Below, piece after piece: positions 9,210-17,117 of a stretch of 62,703 bases of DNA. The translations under genes were made by a program, and so were the position numbers. Source of the DNA: an uncultured Marvinbryantia sp. (GTDB taxonomy: Bacteria; Bacillota; Clostridia; Lachnospirales; Lachnospiraceae); contig CAKRRF010000013.1 of assembly GCA_934394985.1 (NCBI GenBank), positions 1 to 62,703 on the forward strand, in the 5' to 3' direction. Each line of letters opens with the position of its first letter. The stretch's first letter is position 1. The notes below the pieces were generated by a model. The model had not been told where the DNA came from, made no database searches, and saw nothing but the letters and a program-made list of their open reading frames with translations.

Positions 9210-9923
9210 TTACGTACCGCTTTCCTGCCCTTCTTCCGTAAATGCATGATGTTCACAGAAACTGTAATAACATTGGTTCCCCAAAATGATATGATCCATC
9301 AGCGGGATACCAAGAATACTCCCGGCATTTGCCATACGAATGGTAATCTCTTCATCATCCCGGCTCGGTGCGGCATCGCCGCTGGGATGATTGTGCAGCA
9401 GAATAATATAGGCTGCACGGTTCTGCATAGCTTCCAGATAGACTTCTCTTGGTGTAACCAATGACTGATTCACGGTACCTTTTGTAATAATTTTATCTCC
9501 CAACAGATGTCCTCTGGTGTCAAAGGACATCACAAATACCTGCTCCTGATCAGAATGACGAAAATCTTCCATATAATATTCGGCAATTTCCAGAGCACTG
9601 CTAAATGAACGCTTTTTCATTACCCCAGATTTGGCCATTCTTCTGGAAAGTTCTGCAATACACTTGATCTGCAGGGCTTTTACTTTTCCGATTCCCTTTA
9701 TCTGACACAATTCAGGAACACTGATTTTATAGAGACCGGACAGTTCATCACTGCCGGTCTTTTTCAATATTTCACATGCCAGGTCTATGGAAGTACTGCC
9801 ACCAGTTCCTGTTCGCAAAATGACAGCCAGCAGTTCCGCATTACTCAGAGATTCACAGCCATATCGACTGCATTTCTCATAAGGACGCTGGTCTGCGGGC
9901 AATTCTTTTATGGTATAATTCAT
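9210..9923 (-). CDS. radC: RadC family JAB/MPN-domain protein
   Basis: The 237-residue protein has an N-terminal UPF0758 helix-hairpin-helix region (CQIKGIGKVKALQIK) and a C-terminal JAB/MPN metalloprotease-like domain with the motif HNHPSGDAAPSRDD, which supplies two histidines and the aspartate of a zinc site. The family is historically called DNA repair protein RadC, but a role in repair is not established. It is the first gene of the mre operon, 22 bases before mreB, a common clostridial arrangement. Confidence 0.9.
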   Translation of the reverse strand: MNYTIKELPADQRPYEKCSRYGCESLSNAELLAVILRTGTGGSTSIDLACEILKKTGSDELSGLYKISVPELCQIKGIGKVKALQIKCIAELSRRMAKSGVMKKRSFSSALEIAEYYMEDFRHSDQEQVFVMSFDTRGHLLGDKIITKGTVNQSLVTPREVYLEAMQNRAAYIILLHNHPSGDAAPSRDDEEITIRMANAGSILGIPLMDHIILGNQCYYSFCEHHAFTEEGQESGT

Positions 9924-9943
9924 ATCATTTTTGCTTTCCCGGC

Positions 9944-9968
9944 ATGATAATCAAAAATATATTATCAT
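9944..9968. repeat. Inverted repeat upstream of radC
   Basis: Arms ATGATAAT and ATTATCAT (8 bp each) flank a 9-base AT-rich spacer in the radC upstream region and overlap a possible -10 sequence. It could be an operator or chance AT-rich symmetry. Confidence 0.35.
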
Positions 9969-9998
9969 AAACCCTATTAAATGTATAGGTTCGATTCC

Positions 9999-11588
9999 TT
10001 AAATTTTCCTATATTTTTTTATTACAGCTTCCGCAACTTTTAATCCATCCATCGCTGCAGAAGTAATACCACCGGCATATCCTGCCCCCTCACCGCATGG
10101 ATACAGACCCAAAATACTGGACAGAAACTGTTCATCCCTGACAATACGAACCGGAGATGACGTTCTGGATTCCACACCGGAAAACAGTGCATCCGCTCTG
10201 GAAAATCCATGAATCTGCCGTTCAAATCCCTGTACACCTTCTATCAGGGACTGACTCAGAAATTCTGGAAGGACTTTACGCAGATTGGCAAACTGCCAGT
10301 TGCCTTTGATGCATGGTATCACCTCGCCAGTTCCTGTGGAAATTCTGTTTTCACAGAAATCACCGAAAAGCTGTACCGGCACTTTTCCACTTCCGGCTTT
10401 CCAGGCTGCACTTTCCAGATCACGCTGAAATTCGATACCGCCAAGTACACCTTCATGACCAAAATCGTCCGGTGTCACCGTAACGATCATGGCACTGTTG
10501 GCATTGCGGCTGTCTCTGGCACGATAACTCATTCCGTTAACGGCCAGACGCCCTTCTTCCGAAGAGGCATTCACAACATAACCGCCCGGACACATGCAAA
10601 AAGAATAGACACCTCTGCCATTGGATAATTTTCTGGTAACTTTATAATTTGCGGCACCAAGAAGCGGATGCTGTTCCTGCCCATACTGGGACAGATTAAT
10701 CATTGCCTGTGGATGTTCGATACGAAGTCCGACTGCAAAAGATTTCGGCTGCATCAGAATCTGATGTTTATGGAGCATGGAAAACGTATCTCTTGCACTG
10801 TGCCCGATGGCCAGTATCAGTGCCTCACACGGAAGTTCTTCCGTACCGTTTATCTGTATGCTGCAGAGCCTGTGATCTTTGATATTCAGATCAGTGACTT
10901 TTGCACCAAAACGTACCTCACCTCCCAGAGAAAGAATCTCCTGACGAAGCTGCTTTACAACTGCTTGGAGGACATCTGTTCCGATATGTGGTTTATTGAC
11001 ATAGAGAATATCCGGATCAGCACCGGCGTCCACAAAGGTTTTCAATACATAATGATTTCGCCCAAAAGCATCCTTTACCATGGTATTCAGTTTTCCATCT
11101 GAAAATGTTCCGGCACCGCCTTCTCCAAACTGGATATTTGACTCGGTATCAAGGATACCGGTATTCCAGAAACGCTCTACGGATGCCATCCGGTGATCTA
11201 CGTCCTCTCCACGTTCCAGCACCAATGGATGGTAACCTGCTCTGGCCAGCAACAGTGCACAAAACAGACCTGCAGGACCAAATCCTGCAATCACCGGACG
11301 GTGCGAAAGCACCTGGTTTCCGCTTTCCGGAATCTGATATGGCGGTTCCGTGACAAGACTGACAGCGATATGTTGTTTCTTTTTCAGAAGCTGCCCTTCC
11401 TTTGGCAGGCTGAAATCTACCGTCAGTACATAATATAAATCCGGCTTCTTTCTGGCATCCAGAGACTGCTTGCGTACATGCAGATCTTTGATATCAGAAG
11501 CCTGAATTTTCAGTTTTTTTGCAATTTCTTTACGCAATAATGTTTCATTATAATTCAGAGGTACTTTTAACTGCTGAATTCTGATCAT
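9999..11588 (-). CDS. FAD-dependent oxidoreductase (COG2509-like), function unknown
   Basis: This 529-residue flavoprotein has a helical N-terminal region (about 1-75), then a dinucleotide-binding segment VIAGFGPAGLFCALLLARAG, an LERGEDVDHR motif and a C-terminal FAD-binding finish GAGYAGGITSAAMDGLK. The architecture matches the uncharacterised FAD-dependent dehydrogenases of COG2509; substrate is unknown. The frame is open further upstream, but the ATG at 11588 has AAGGAG at good spacing and matches the family start. It overlaps the preceding flavoprotein gene by 41 bases and is the last gene of this long operon. Confidence 0.85.
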   Translation of the reverse strand: MIRIQQLKVPLNYNETLLRKEIAKKLKIQASDIKDLHVRKQSLDARKKPDLYYVLTVDFSLPKEGQLLKKKQHIAVSLVTEPPYQIPESGNQVLSHRPVIAGFGPAGLFCALLLARAGYHPLVLERGEDVDHRMASVERFWNTGILDTESNIQFGEGGAGTFSDGKLNTMVKDAFGRNHYVLKTFVDAGADPDILYVNKPHIGTDVLQAVVKQLRQEILSLGGEVRFGAKVTDLNIKDHRLCSIQINGTEELPCEALILAIGHSARDTFSMLHKHQILMQPKSFAVGLRIEHPQAMINLSQYGQEQHPLLGAANYKVTRKLSNGRGVYSFCMCPGGYVVNASSEEGRLAVNGMSYRARDSRNANSAMIVTVTPDDFGHEGVLGGIEFQRDLESAAWKAGSGKVPVQLFGDFCENRISTGTGEVIPCIKGNWQFANLRKVLPEFLSQSLIEGVQGFERQIHGFSRADALFSGVESRTSSPVRIVRDEQFLSSILGLYPCGEGAGYAGGITSAAMDGLKVAEAVIKKYRKI

Positions 11589-12828
11589 GGTGTTCTCCTT
11601 TTCTGGCACTGTTTTTGCCGGCAATGTATCCGGTGGACCAGGCCCACTGCAGATTGTAACCTCCGCAGATGCCATCTGCGTCCATCAGTTCCCCGGTAAG
11701 ATACAGATTGTCTGCAATACGGGATTCCATGGTGGAAGGATCAATTTCGGAAAGCGTGACACCTCCGCCGCAGACCTGAGCCTGATCAAAAGATCTGGTT
11801 CCGGTGACTGTCAGGGTCAGATGTTTGATGGTCTGGCAGATTTGAGACAACTGCTGTTCCTCTGGTCTGGCAGATGCTTTTTTGATCTGGCAAAGTTCCA
11901 GAATTACCGGGATTAGTTTTTTCGGAAGGATACCAATAAGACTGTCCCCGATGGATTCTTCCTGTTCCTTTGTTTTATTTATCAGCATAGAAAACAGCTG
12001 TTCTTCAGAAACAGCTGGCAGACAGTCCACAGATACCCGAACCTGTGCCCTCTTTTGCAAAGCATCCGCTGCATATCTGCTAAGCTGAAAAACTACAATT
12101 CCGGAAATGCCATATTCTGTCCACTGCAGCTCTCCTGCCTCGGAAAACGTCTGTGTAACTGTCGTCTCAGGAAATGAGATATTCATAGTTACCATTGCTT
12201 TTGTACGCAGTCCGGCCAGCTTTTTCACAAAAGATTCTCGACATTTCAGCGGAACCAGCGCAGGAAAAGGTTTTACAATGGTATGTCCGGCCATTTGAGC
12301 CAGTACATAACCACTGCCGTCTGAGCCGGTAACCGGTGCCGCCTGCGAACCACAGGCAAGAATCACGGCATCTGCCTCATAGTGCCATGTTTCCGTAAAA
12401 ACATGCCATTTTCCCTCTTTTTTTTCCATACGCGTAACTTTTTCTCTGCATTTTAATTTCACGCGAAGCTTCTGAAGCTCCAGAAGCAGACGGTCAACCA
12501 CGGAAGAAGCCTGATCAGTCAAAGGATAAATACCGCTGCCACGCTCCTGCAGCAAAAGTCCGGATTCTTCAAAAAAAGTCATGGTCTGATGCTGGTCAAA
12601 TGTGTTCAGCACCTGACGGCAAAAATGAACATCACCGCCCCGATAACAGTCTGGTCGGGAAAAGTCCAGATTTGTCAGATTGCATTTGCCGTTACCGGTC
12701 ATCAGAAGCTTCTTTGCCGGTTTGTCCATGGATTCCAGAATGGTAACACGAGCCCCCTCCCGGGCTGCAGATATCGCTGCCATCATCCCGGAGGCTCCGC
12801 CGCCAATTACAATTATTGATTTCATCAT
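11548..12828 (-). CDS. BaiN/HI0933-family NAD(P)/FAD-dependent oxidoreductase
   Basis: The protein of about 426 residues begins with the Rossmann motif VIGGGASGMMAAISAAREG, carries GNGKCNLTN (typical of the YhiN/HI0933 family) and ends with the family signature GYNLQWAWSTGYIAG. Members bind FAD and are annotated as BaiN-like reductases or aminoacetone oxidase-like, but substrate specificity cannot be read from sequence. Three in-frame starts (GTG 12834, ATG 12828, ATG 12825) are possible; AGGTAAG directly upstream favours one of the ATGs. The ribosome-binding site overlaps the stop of the upstream PLP-enzyme gene, so the two are probably coupled. Confidence 0.87.
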   Translation of the reverse strand: MMKSIIVIGGGASGMMAAISAAREGARVTILESMDKPAKKLLMTGNGKCNLTNLDFSRPDCYRGGDVHFCRQVLNTFDQHQTMTFFEESGLLLQERGSGIYPLTDQASSVVDRLLLELQKLRVKLKCREKVTRMEKKEGKWHVFTETWHYEADAVILACGSQAAPVTGSDGSGYVLAQMAGHTIVKPFPALVPLKCRESFVKKLAGLRTKAMVTMNISFPETTVTQTFSEAGELQWTEYGISGIVVFQLSRYAADALQKRAQVRVSVDCLPAVSEEQLFSMLINKTKEQEESIGDSLIGILPKKLIPVILELCQIKKASARPEEQQLSQICQTIKHLTLTVTGTRSFDQAQVCGGGVTLSEIDPSTMESRIADNLYLTGELMDADGICGGYNLQWAWSTGYIAGKNSARKGEHHDQNSAVKSTSEL

Positions 12829-12834
12829 AAACAC

Positions 12835-14139
12835 TTACCTGTCTACTTTGGAAAGGTCAACAAGGTTACGTTCTTTCATGCGCTGGAGTGATTTTAAAAT
12901 TCCAAGCTTTGCATGCTGCCAGGTCAGACCGCCCTGGAAATAAACTGCATACGGAGGTTTGATTGGTCCGTCTGCACTCAGTTCAATAGATGAACCCTGA
13001 ATAAAGGCACCTGCTGCCATAATGACATCGCTGTCATAGCCAGGCATGGCCCATGGTTGTGGGGTGACATAGCTGTCTACCGGTGCAGCTGCCTGAATGC
13101 CTTCGCAGAAAGCGATGACGCCTTCCGGATAGCCAAACTCGACTGCCTGAATAATATCATGACGGCTTTCTGAACCGTTCGGAATCACATGAAAGCCAAG
13201 TTTTTCATAAATATTGGCTGCAAAAATGGCGCCCTTTAATGCACCGTTTACTACAGTCGGTGCCAGAAACAGTCCCTGGAAAAAGTCCTTATTCACACCA
13301 AGTGATGCACCGACTTCTTTACCAAGTCCAGGAGAAGTCAGACGATAGGCACAATTTTCAATACAGGCATTTGTTCCTGCAATATAGCCTCCGATTGGTG
13401 CCAGTCCGCCGCCCGGATTCTTAATCAGAGAGCCCACTACCATATCAGCTCCGAAATCACTTGGTTCCATGGTCTCTACAAATTCTCCGTAACAGTTATC
13501 GACCATAACGATGATATCAGAACGAATGGATTTGATATATTTAATAGCTCCGGCAATTTTGGAAACAGACAGGGACGGACGGGTCTGATAGCCTTTGGAA
13601 CGCTGAATTTCGATCAGTTTTGTTTTGGAGGAAATGGCATTTTTTATACCTTCCATGTCAAATTCACCTTCCGGTGTCAGATCAACCTGTGCATAAGTAA
13701 TGCCATATTCTGCCAGTGATCCGTTCGATGGACGGATACCGATCACCTCTTCCAGCGTGTCATATGGCTTTCCGGAAACAGAGAGCATCTCATCTCCCGG
13801 GCGCAAATTGGCAGCCAGTGCCAGTGCCAGTGCATGGGTACCACAGGTAATCTGAGGACGTACCAGTGCAGCTTCCGTATGGAATACGGCTGCATAGACT
13901 TCTTCCAGTTTTTCACGGCCGAGATCGTTATAACCGTATCCAGTGCTTCCCTGAAAACATTCTGCGCTGACGCGGCATTTTTGCATGGCACCAATGACCT
14001 TCAGCTGATTGTATTCCGTTACTTCATCAATTTGTGCAAAACGTTCTTTTAATGTTTGTTCAATGACATTTCCAAAATCCAGGACATCTTTATCAACACC
14101 CAGTTCCTGGTACATGCCGGTAATCATTTCTGTATTCAT
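12835..14139 (-). CDS. PLP-dependent aluminium-resistance family protein (YnbB-like)
   Basis: The 434-residue protein is a fold-type I PLP enzyme related to methionine gamma-lyase and cystathionine beta-lyase. Visible features are the N-terminal FQGSTGYGYND, the active-site lysine region EIQRSKGYQTRPSLS and VDNCYGEF, where the aspartate contacts the cofactor. The family is named from a plant/bacterial aluminium-resistance phenotype; its true reaction is unresolved. It follows miaA by 31 bases. Neighbouring miaB and miaA are also its common neighbours in Bacillus-type genomes. Confidence 0.88.
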   Translation of the reverse strand: MNTEMITGMYQELGVDKDVLDFGNVIEQTLKERFAQIDEVTEYNQLKVIGAMQKCRVSAECFQGSTGYGYNDLGREKLEEVYAAVFHTEAALVRPQITCGTHALALALAANLRPGDEMLSVSGKPYDTLEEVIGIRPSNGSLAEYGITYAQVDLTPEGEFDMEGIKNAISSKTKLIEIQRSKGYQTRPSLSVSKIAGAIKYIKSIRSDIIVMVDNCYGEFVETMEPSDFGADMVVGSLIKNPGGGLAPIGGYIAGTNACIENCAYRLTSPGLGKEVGASLGVNKDFFQGLFLAPTVVNGALKGAIFAANIYEKLGFHVIPNGSESRHDIIQAVEFGYPEGVIAFCEGIQAAAPVDSYVTPQPWAMPGYDSDVIMAAGAFIQGSSIELSADGPIKPPYAVYFQGGLTWQHAKLGILKSLQRMKERNLVDLSKVDR

Positions 14140-14170
14140 AAATATCTCCTTTTCGGGAATGCTACCTGGC

Positions 14171-15118
14171 CTATGGTAAAATTCCCTTTTTCTTTAATGT
14201 AGTAATCATGAAATCTAAAATCTCTGTCTCGTTATAAGAAAAAGATTCTTTGGGAATCCAGATGACATCCCTTTCTCGTTTAAACCAGGTAATCTGTCGT
14301 TTGGCAAAATGTCTGGTATCTCGTTTGATTCGATAGATTGCTTCTTCCAGTGAAATTTCTTGATTCAGATAGTCAAGAATCTCTTTATATCCAAGTCCCT
14401 GCATAGATACCAGATTTCTGGTATATCCTTTTTCCTTCAGTACAGTTACTTCCTGTACCAGTCCTTCCTCCAGCATCAGATCAATGCGTTGATCAATACG
14501 CGCATAGAGTCGGCTTCGTTCATCGTTTAAAACAAAATAAGCAAATCGGTAAGGAGATTCCTTCTGACGTTCCTGTTCATTATGCTCGGAAATTCTGGTT
14601 CCTGTTTCTTTATAAAATTCCAGTGCACGAATCACTCGTTTTACATTGTTGGCATGAATATCACTGGCTGCTTTCGGATCTGCCGCAGCCAGTTGCTGAT
14701 GAAGATACTCTGCTCCCTTTTCTGCTGCCAACGCTTCCAGCTTTTGCCGGTAAGCCGTATCACTTTTATTTTCTGTAAAATCGATATCATAAAGCAGCGC
14801 CTGTATATAAAATCCGGTTCCCCCTACAATAATAGGAATATGGCCTCTGTCATAAATCTGCTGCAAATAGGCTTTGGCCATTTGCTGAAAACGCACAACA
14901 TGGAATTCTTCATCCGGTTCCAGTTCATCTATGAGATAATGGGGAATACCCTGCATCTCTTCCTGCCGGATTTTGGCTGAACCAATGTCCATGCCCTTGT
15001 AAACCTGCATGGAATCAGCAGAAATAATCTCTCCTCCGACAGCTTTTGCCAGATGAATGGAAAGTGCTGTTTTTCCCACTGCAGTCGGTCCGGTTAAAAT
15101 CACTAATGGTTTTTTCAT
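14171..15118 (-). CDS. miaA: tRNA dimethylallyltransferase
   Basis: MiaA transfers an isopentenyl group to A37 of tRNAs reading UNN codons, the substrate step for MiaB. The P-loop GPTAVGKTALSIHLA near the N-terminus, the segment ISADSMQVYKGMDIGSAK and the VGGTGFYIQAL motif identify it. An ATG 18 bases upstream encloses the AAAGGA ribosome-binding site, so the ATG at 15118 is preferred, giving 315 residues. It sits directly after mutL in the mutS-mutL-miaA order. Confidence 0.96.
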   Translation of the reverse strand: MKKPLVILTGPTAVGKTALSIHLAKAVGGEIISADSMQVYKGMDIGSAKIRQEEMQGIPHYLIDELEPDEEFHVVRFQQMAKAYLQQIYDRGHIPIIVGGTGFYIQALLYDIDFTENKSDTAYRQKLEALAAEKGAEYLHQQLAAADPKAASDIHANNVKRVIRALEFYKETGTRISEHNEQERQKESPYRFAYFVLNDERSRLYARIDQRIDLMLEEGLVQEVTVLKEKGYTRNLVSMQGLGYKEILDYLNQEISLEEAIYRIKRDTRHFAKRQITWFKRERDVIWIPKESFSYNETEILDFMITTLKKKGILP

Positions 15119-15141
15119 GACGTTTCCTTTATTCATTTCTG

Positions 15142-17103
15142 TTATACAATTCGTTTAAACTTCTTTTCAATTTCATACTTGGACATAGAAATAATCGTTG
15201 GCCGTCCATGCGGACAATGATATGGGTTTTCCAGTGTCAGCAATTCGTCAATCAGTGCATGTACTTCTGAAACGGAAAGCTTGTGGTTGCCTTTTACAGC
15301 TGCCTTACAGGACATGGTAGCTACCCGGTCTTTGATGATCTCCACACTTGCATTGGCAGGCTGGCTGTCCAGTGCATCCAGCATCTCAATAAAAAGATCA
15401 TCCTTAGAGATACCAAGAAGGTTATCCGGCACTGCCCGCAGTGCATATTCTTTTCCACCAAATTCCTCAATCTCGAATCCGATTTCCTTGAAATAGCTCA
15501 GATGCTTCTGCAAGGTTTCTGTTTCTTGAATACTTAAAGTCAGGATTACAGGCGGATTTAAAATCTGAGAAGTATAGTCTCTGTTTTCCATGGATTTCAG
15601 TGTTTTTTCATAAAGCACTTTTTCATGTGCCGCGTGCTGGTCAATGATAAACAGATTCTCCCGGAATTCAATCAGCCAATAGGTGTCAAAGAGCTGGCCG
15701 ATAATCCGGTGTTCTTTCACATTTTCACGATCCAGAAGCTTCTCAGAAAAGAAATCCGCTTCTTTTACACTGCTTTTGGCCAGTTCTTCCATCTTTCTGT
15801 TCATGGTATCTTTTACAGACTGAGACGGCACGGGCTCCGCCGCTCGTTCTTTCTTTTCAGGCTGCCAGGATGGTGCCATATAAGAAGAACGTACTTCCTG
15901 GATTCCTCTGGAATCTTCTGTACTGAGCTTTCTGGTTACCGGTATTGAAGTCTGATGTGCCAGAAGATTCAGTTTTTCTCTGGATTGTGACGCAGACAGC
16001 GTCTGCACAGATGAGATTCGTTTTTCTTCAAATGGTTCAGGCAATGCTTCTTTTTTCTCCTGTGGCCTTACTTCTTTTTGTTCTTTTCCTACACTGACCT
16101 GGACGATCATTTCTTTGTGAGACAATGTATTTTGAATCGTTTGATAAACATCCTGATATAATTGTTCATTTTCCGCAAACCTGAGTTCCATTTTTGTTGG
16201 ATGTACATTGATGTCCAGCATTTCGGTATCAATCTGGAAATGAAGTACGGTAAACGGATATTTATGTTTCATCATAAAGGACTGGTAGGCATCTTCAATG
16301 GCTTTGGAGATGATTTTACTTCTGATATACCGTCCATTTACAAAATAATTTTCGAAATTACGATTGCCTCTGGAAATTACAGGCTTTCCAATATAGCCGC
16401 TGATATGCATACCATTTTCAAAGGTATGATCAACTTCCAGAAGGTTATTGGTAATATCTCGTCCATAAATATTATAAATAATATCTTTCAACTGATGATT
16501 CCCGGAGCTGTGAAGCTTTACCTGGGAACCGGCGATGAATTTGAAAGATACTTCCGGATGAGAAAGTGCCATTCGTTCCATCAGTTCACTGATATACCCG
16601 GTTTCTGTCTGAGGTGTTTTTAAAAACTTCTTTCTGGCCGGTGTATTATAAAATATATTTCGTACAAGGAAGGTCGTGCCGGAAGGAGCACCGATTTCTT
16701 CCACACTTTTTTCTTTTCCGCCTTCGATCAGATAACGGGTACCGGTGAGACTCTCCGGTGTTTTACTGATCAGTTCAACCTGGCAAACGGCTGCAATGCT
16801 GGAAAGTGCCTCACCACGAAATCCCAGAGACGTTACATCCAGCAGGTCTTCTGCTGTTCGGATTTTACTGGTTGCGTGACGCAAAAAAGCAGTTGGAATC
16901 TGCGACGCTTCAATACCGGATCCATTATCGGTGATTCGGATAAAAGAAATACCACCTTCTTTGATCTCAACAGTCACTGCTGTGGCTCCGGCGTCAATCG
17001 CATTTTCCACCAGCTCTTTTACAATAGAGGAAGGCCGTTCAATGACCTCCCCGGCAGCAATTTTATCAATAGTCTGTTCATCTAATACAACAATTTTATT
17101 CAT
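15142..17103 (-). CDS. mutL: DNA mismatch repair protein MutL
   Basis: MutL couples MutS mismatch recognition to strand incision. The N-terminal GHKL ATPase domain shows NAIDAGA, TDNGSGI and TSLGFRGEALSSIA. A variable linker (about 340-440) is followed by the C-terminal dimerisation domain with the endonuclease motif DQHAAHEKVLYE and a terminal CPHGRP, the metal-site hallmarks of nicking MutL proteins in bacteria lacking MutH. Length (653 residues) is normal. It begins 15 bases after mutS. Confidence 0.97.
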   Translation of the reverse strand: MNKIVVLDEQTIDKIAAGEVIERPSSIVKELVENAIDAGATAVTVEIKEGGISFIRITDNGSGIEASQIPTAFLRHATSKIRTAEDLLDVTSLGFRGEALSSIAAVCQVELISKTPESLTGTRYLIEGGKEKSVEEIGAPSGTTFLVRNIFYNTPARKKFLKTPQTETGYISELMERMALSHPEVSFKFIAGSQVKLHSSGNHQLKDIIYNIYGRDITNNLLEVDHTFENGMHISGYIGKPVISRGNRNFENYFVNGRYIRSKIISKAIEDAYQSFMMKHKYPFTVLHFQIDTEMLDINVHPTKMELRFAENEQLYQDVYQTIQNTLSHKEMIVQVSVGKEQKEVRPQEKKEALPEPFEEKRISSVQTLSASQSREKLNLLAHQTSIPVTRKLSTEDSRGIQEVRSSYMAPSWQPEKKERAAEPVPSQSVKDTMNRKMEELAKSSVKEADFFSEKLLDRENVKEHRIIGQLFDTYWLIEFRENLFIIDQHAAHEKVLYEKTLKSMENRDYTSQILNPPVILTLSIQETETLQKHLSYFKEIGFEIEEFGGKEYALRAVPDNLLGISKDDLFIEMLDALDSQPANASVEIIKDRVATMSCKAAVKGNHKLSVSEVHALIDELLTLENPYHCPHGRPTIISMSKYEIEKKFKRIV

Positions 17104-17117
17104 GCATCAACCCTTCT

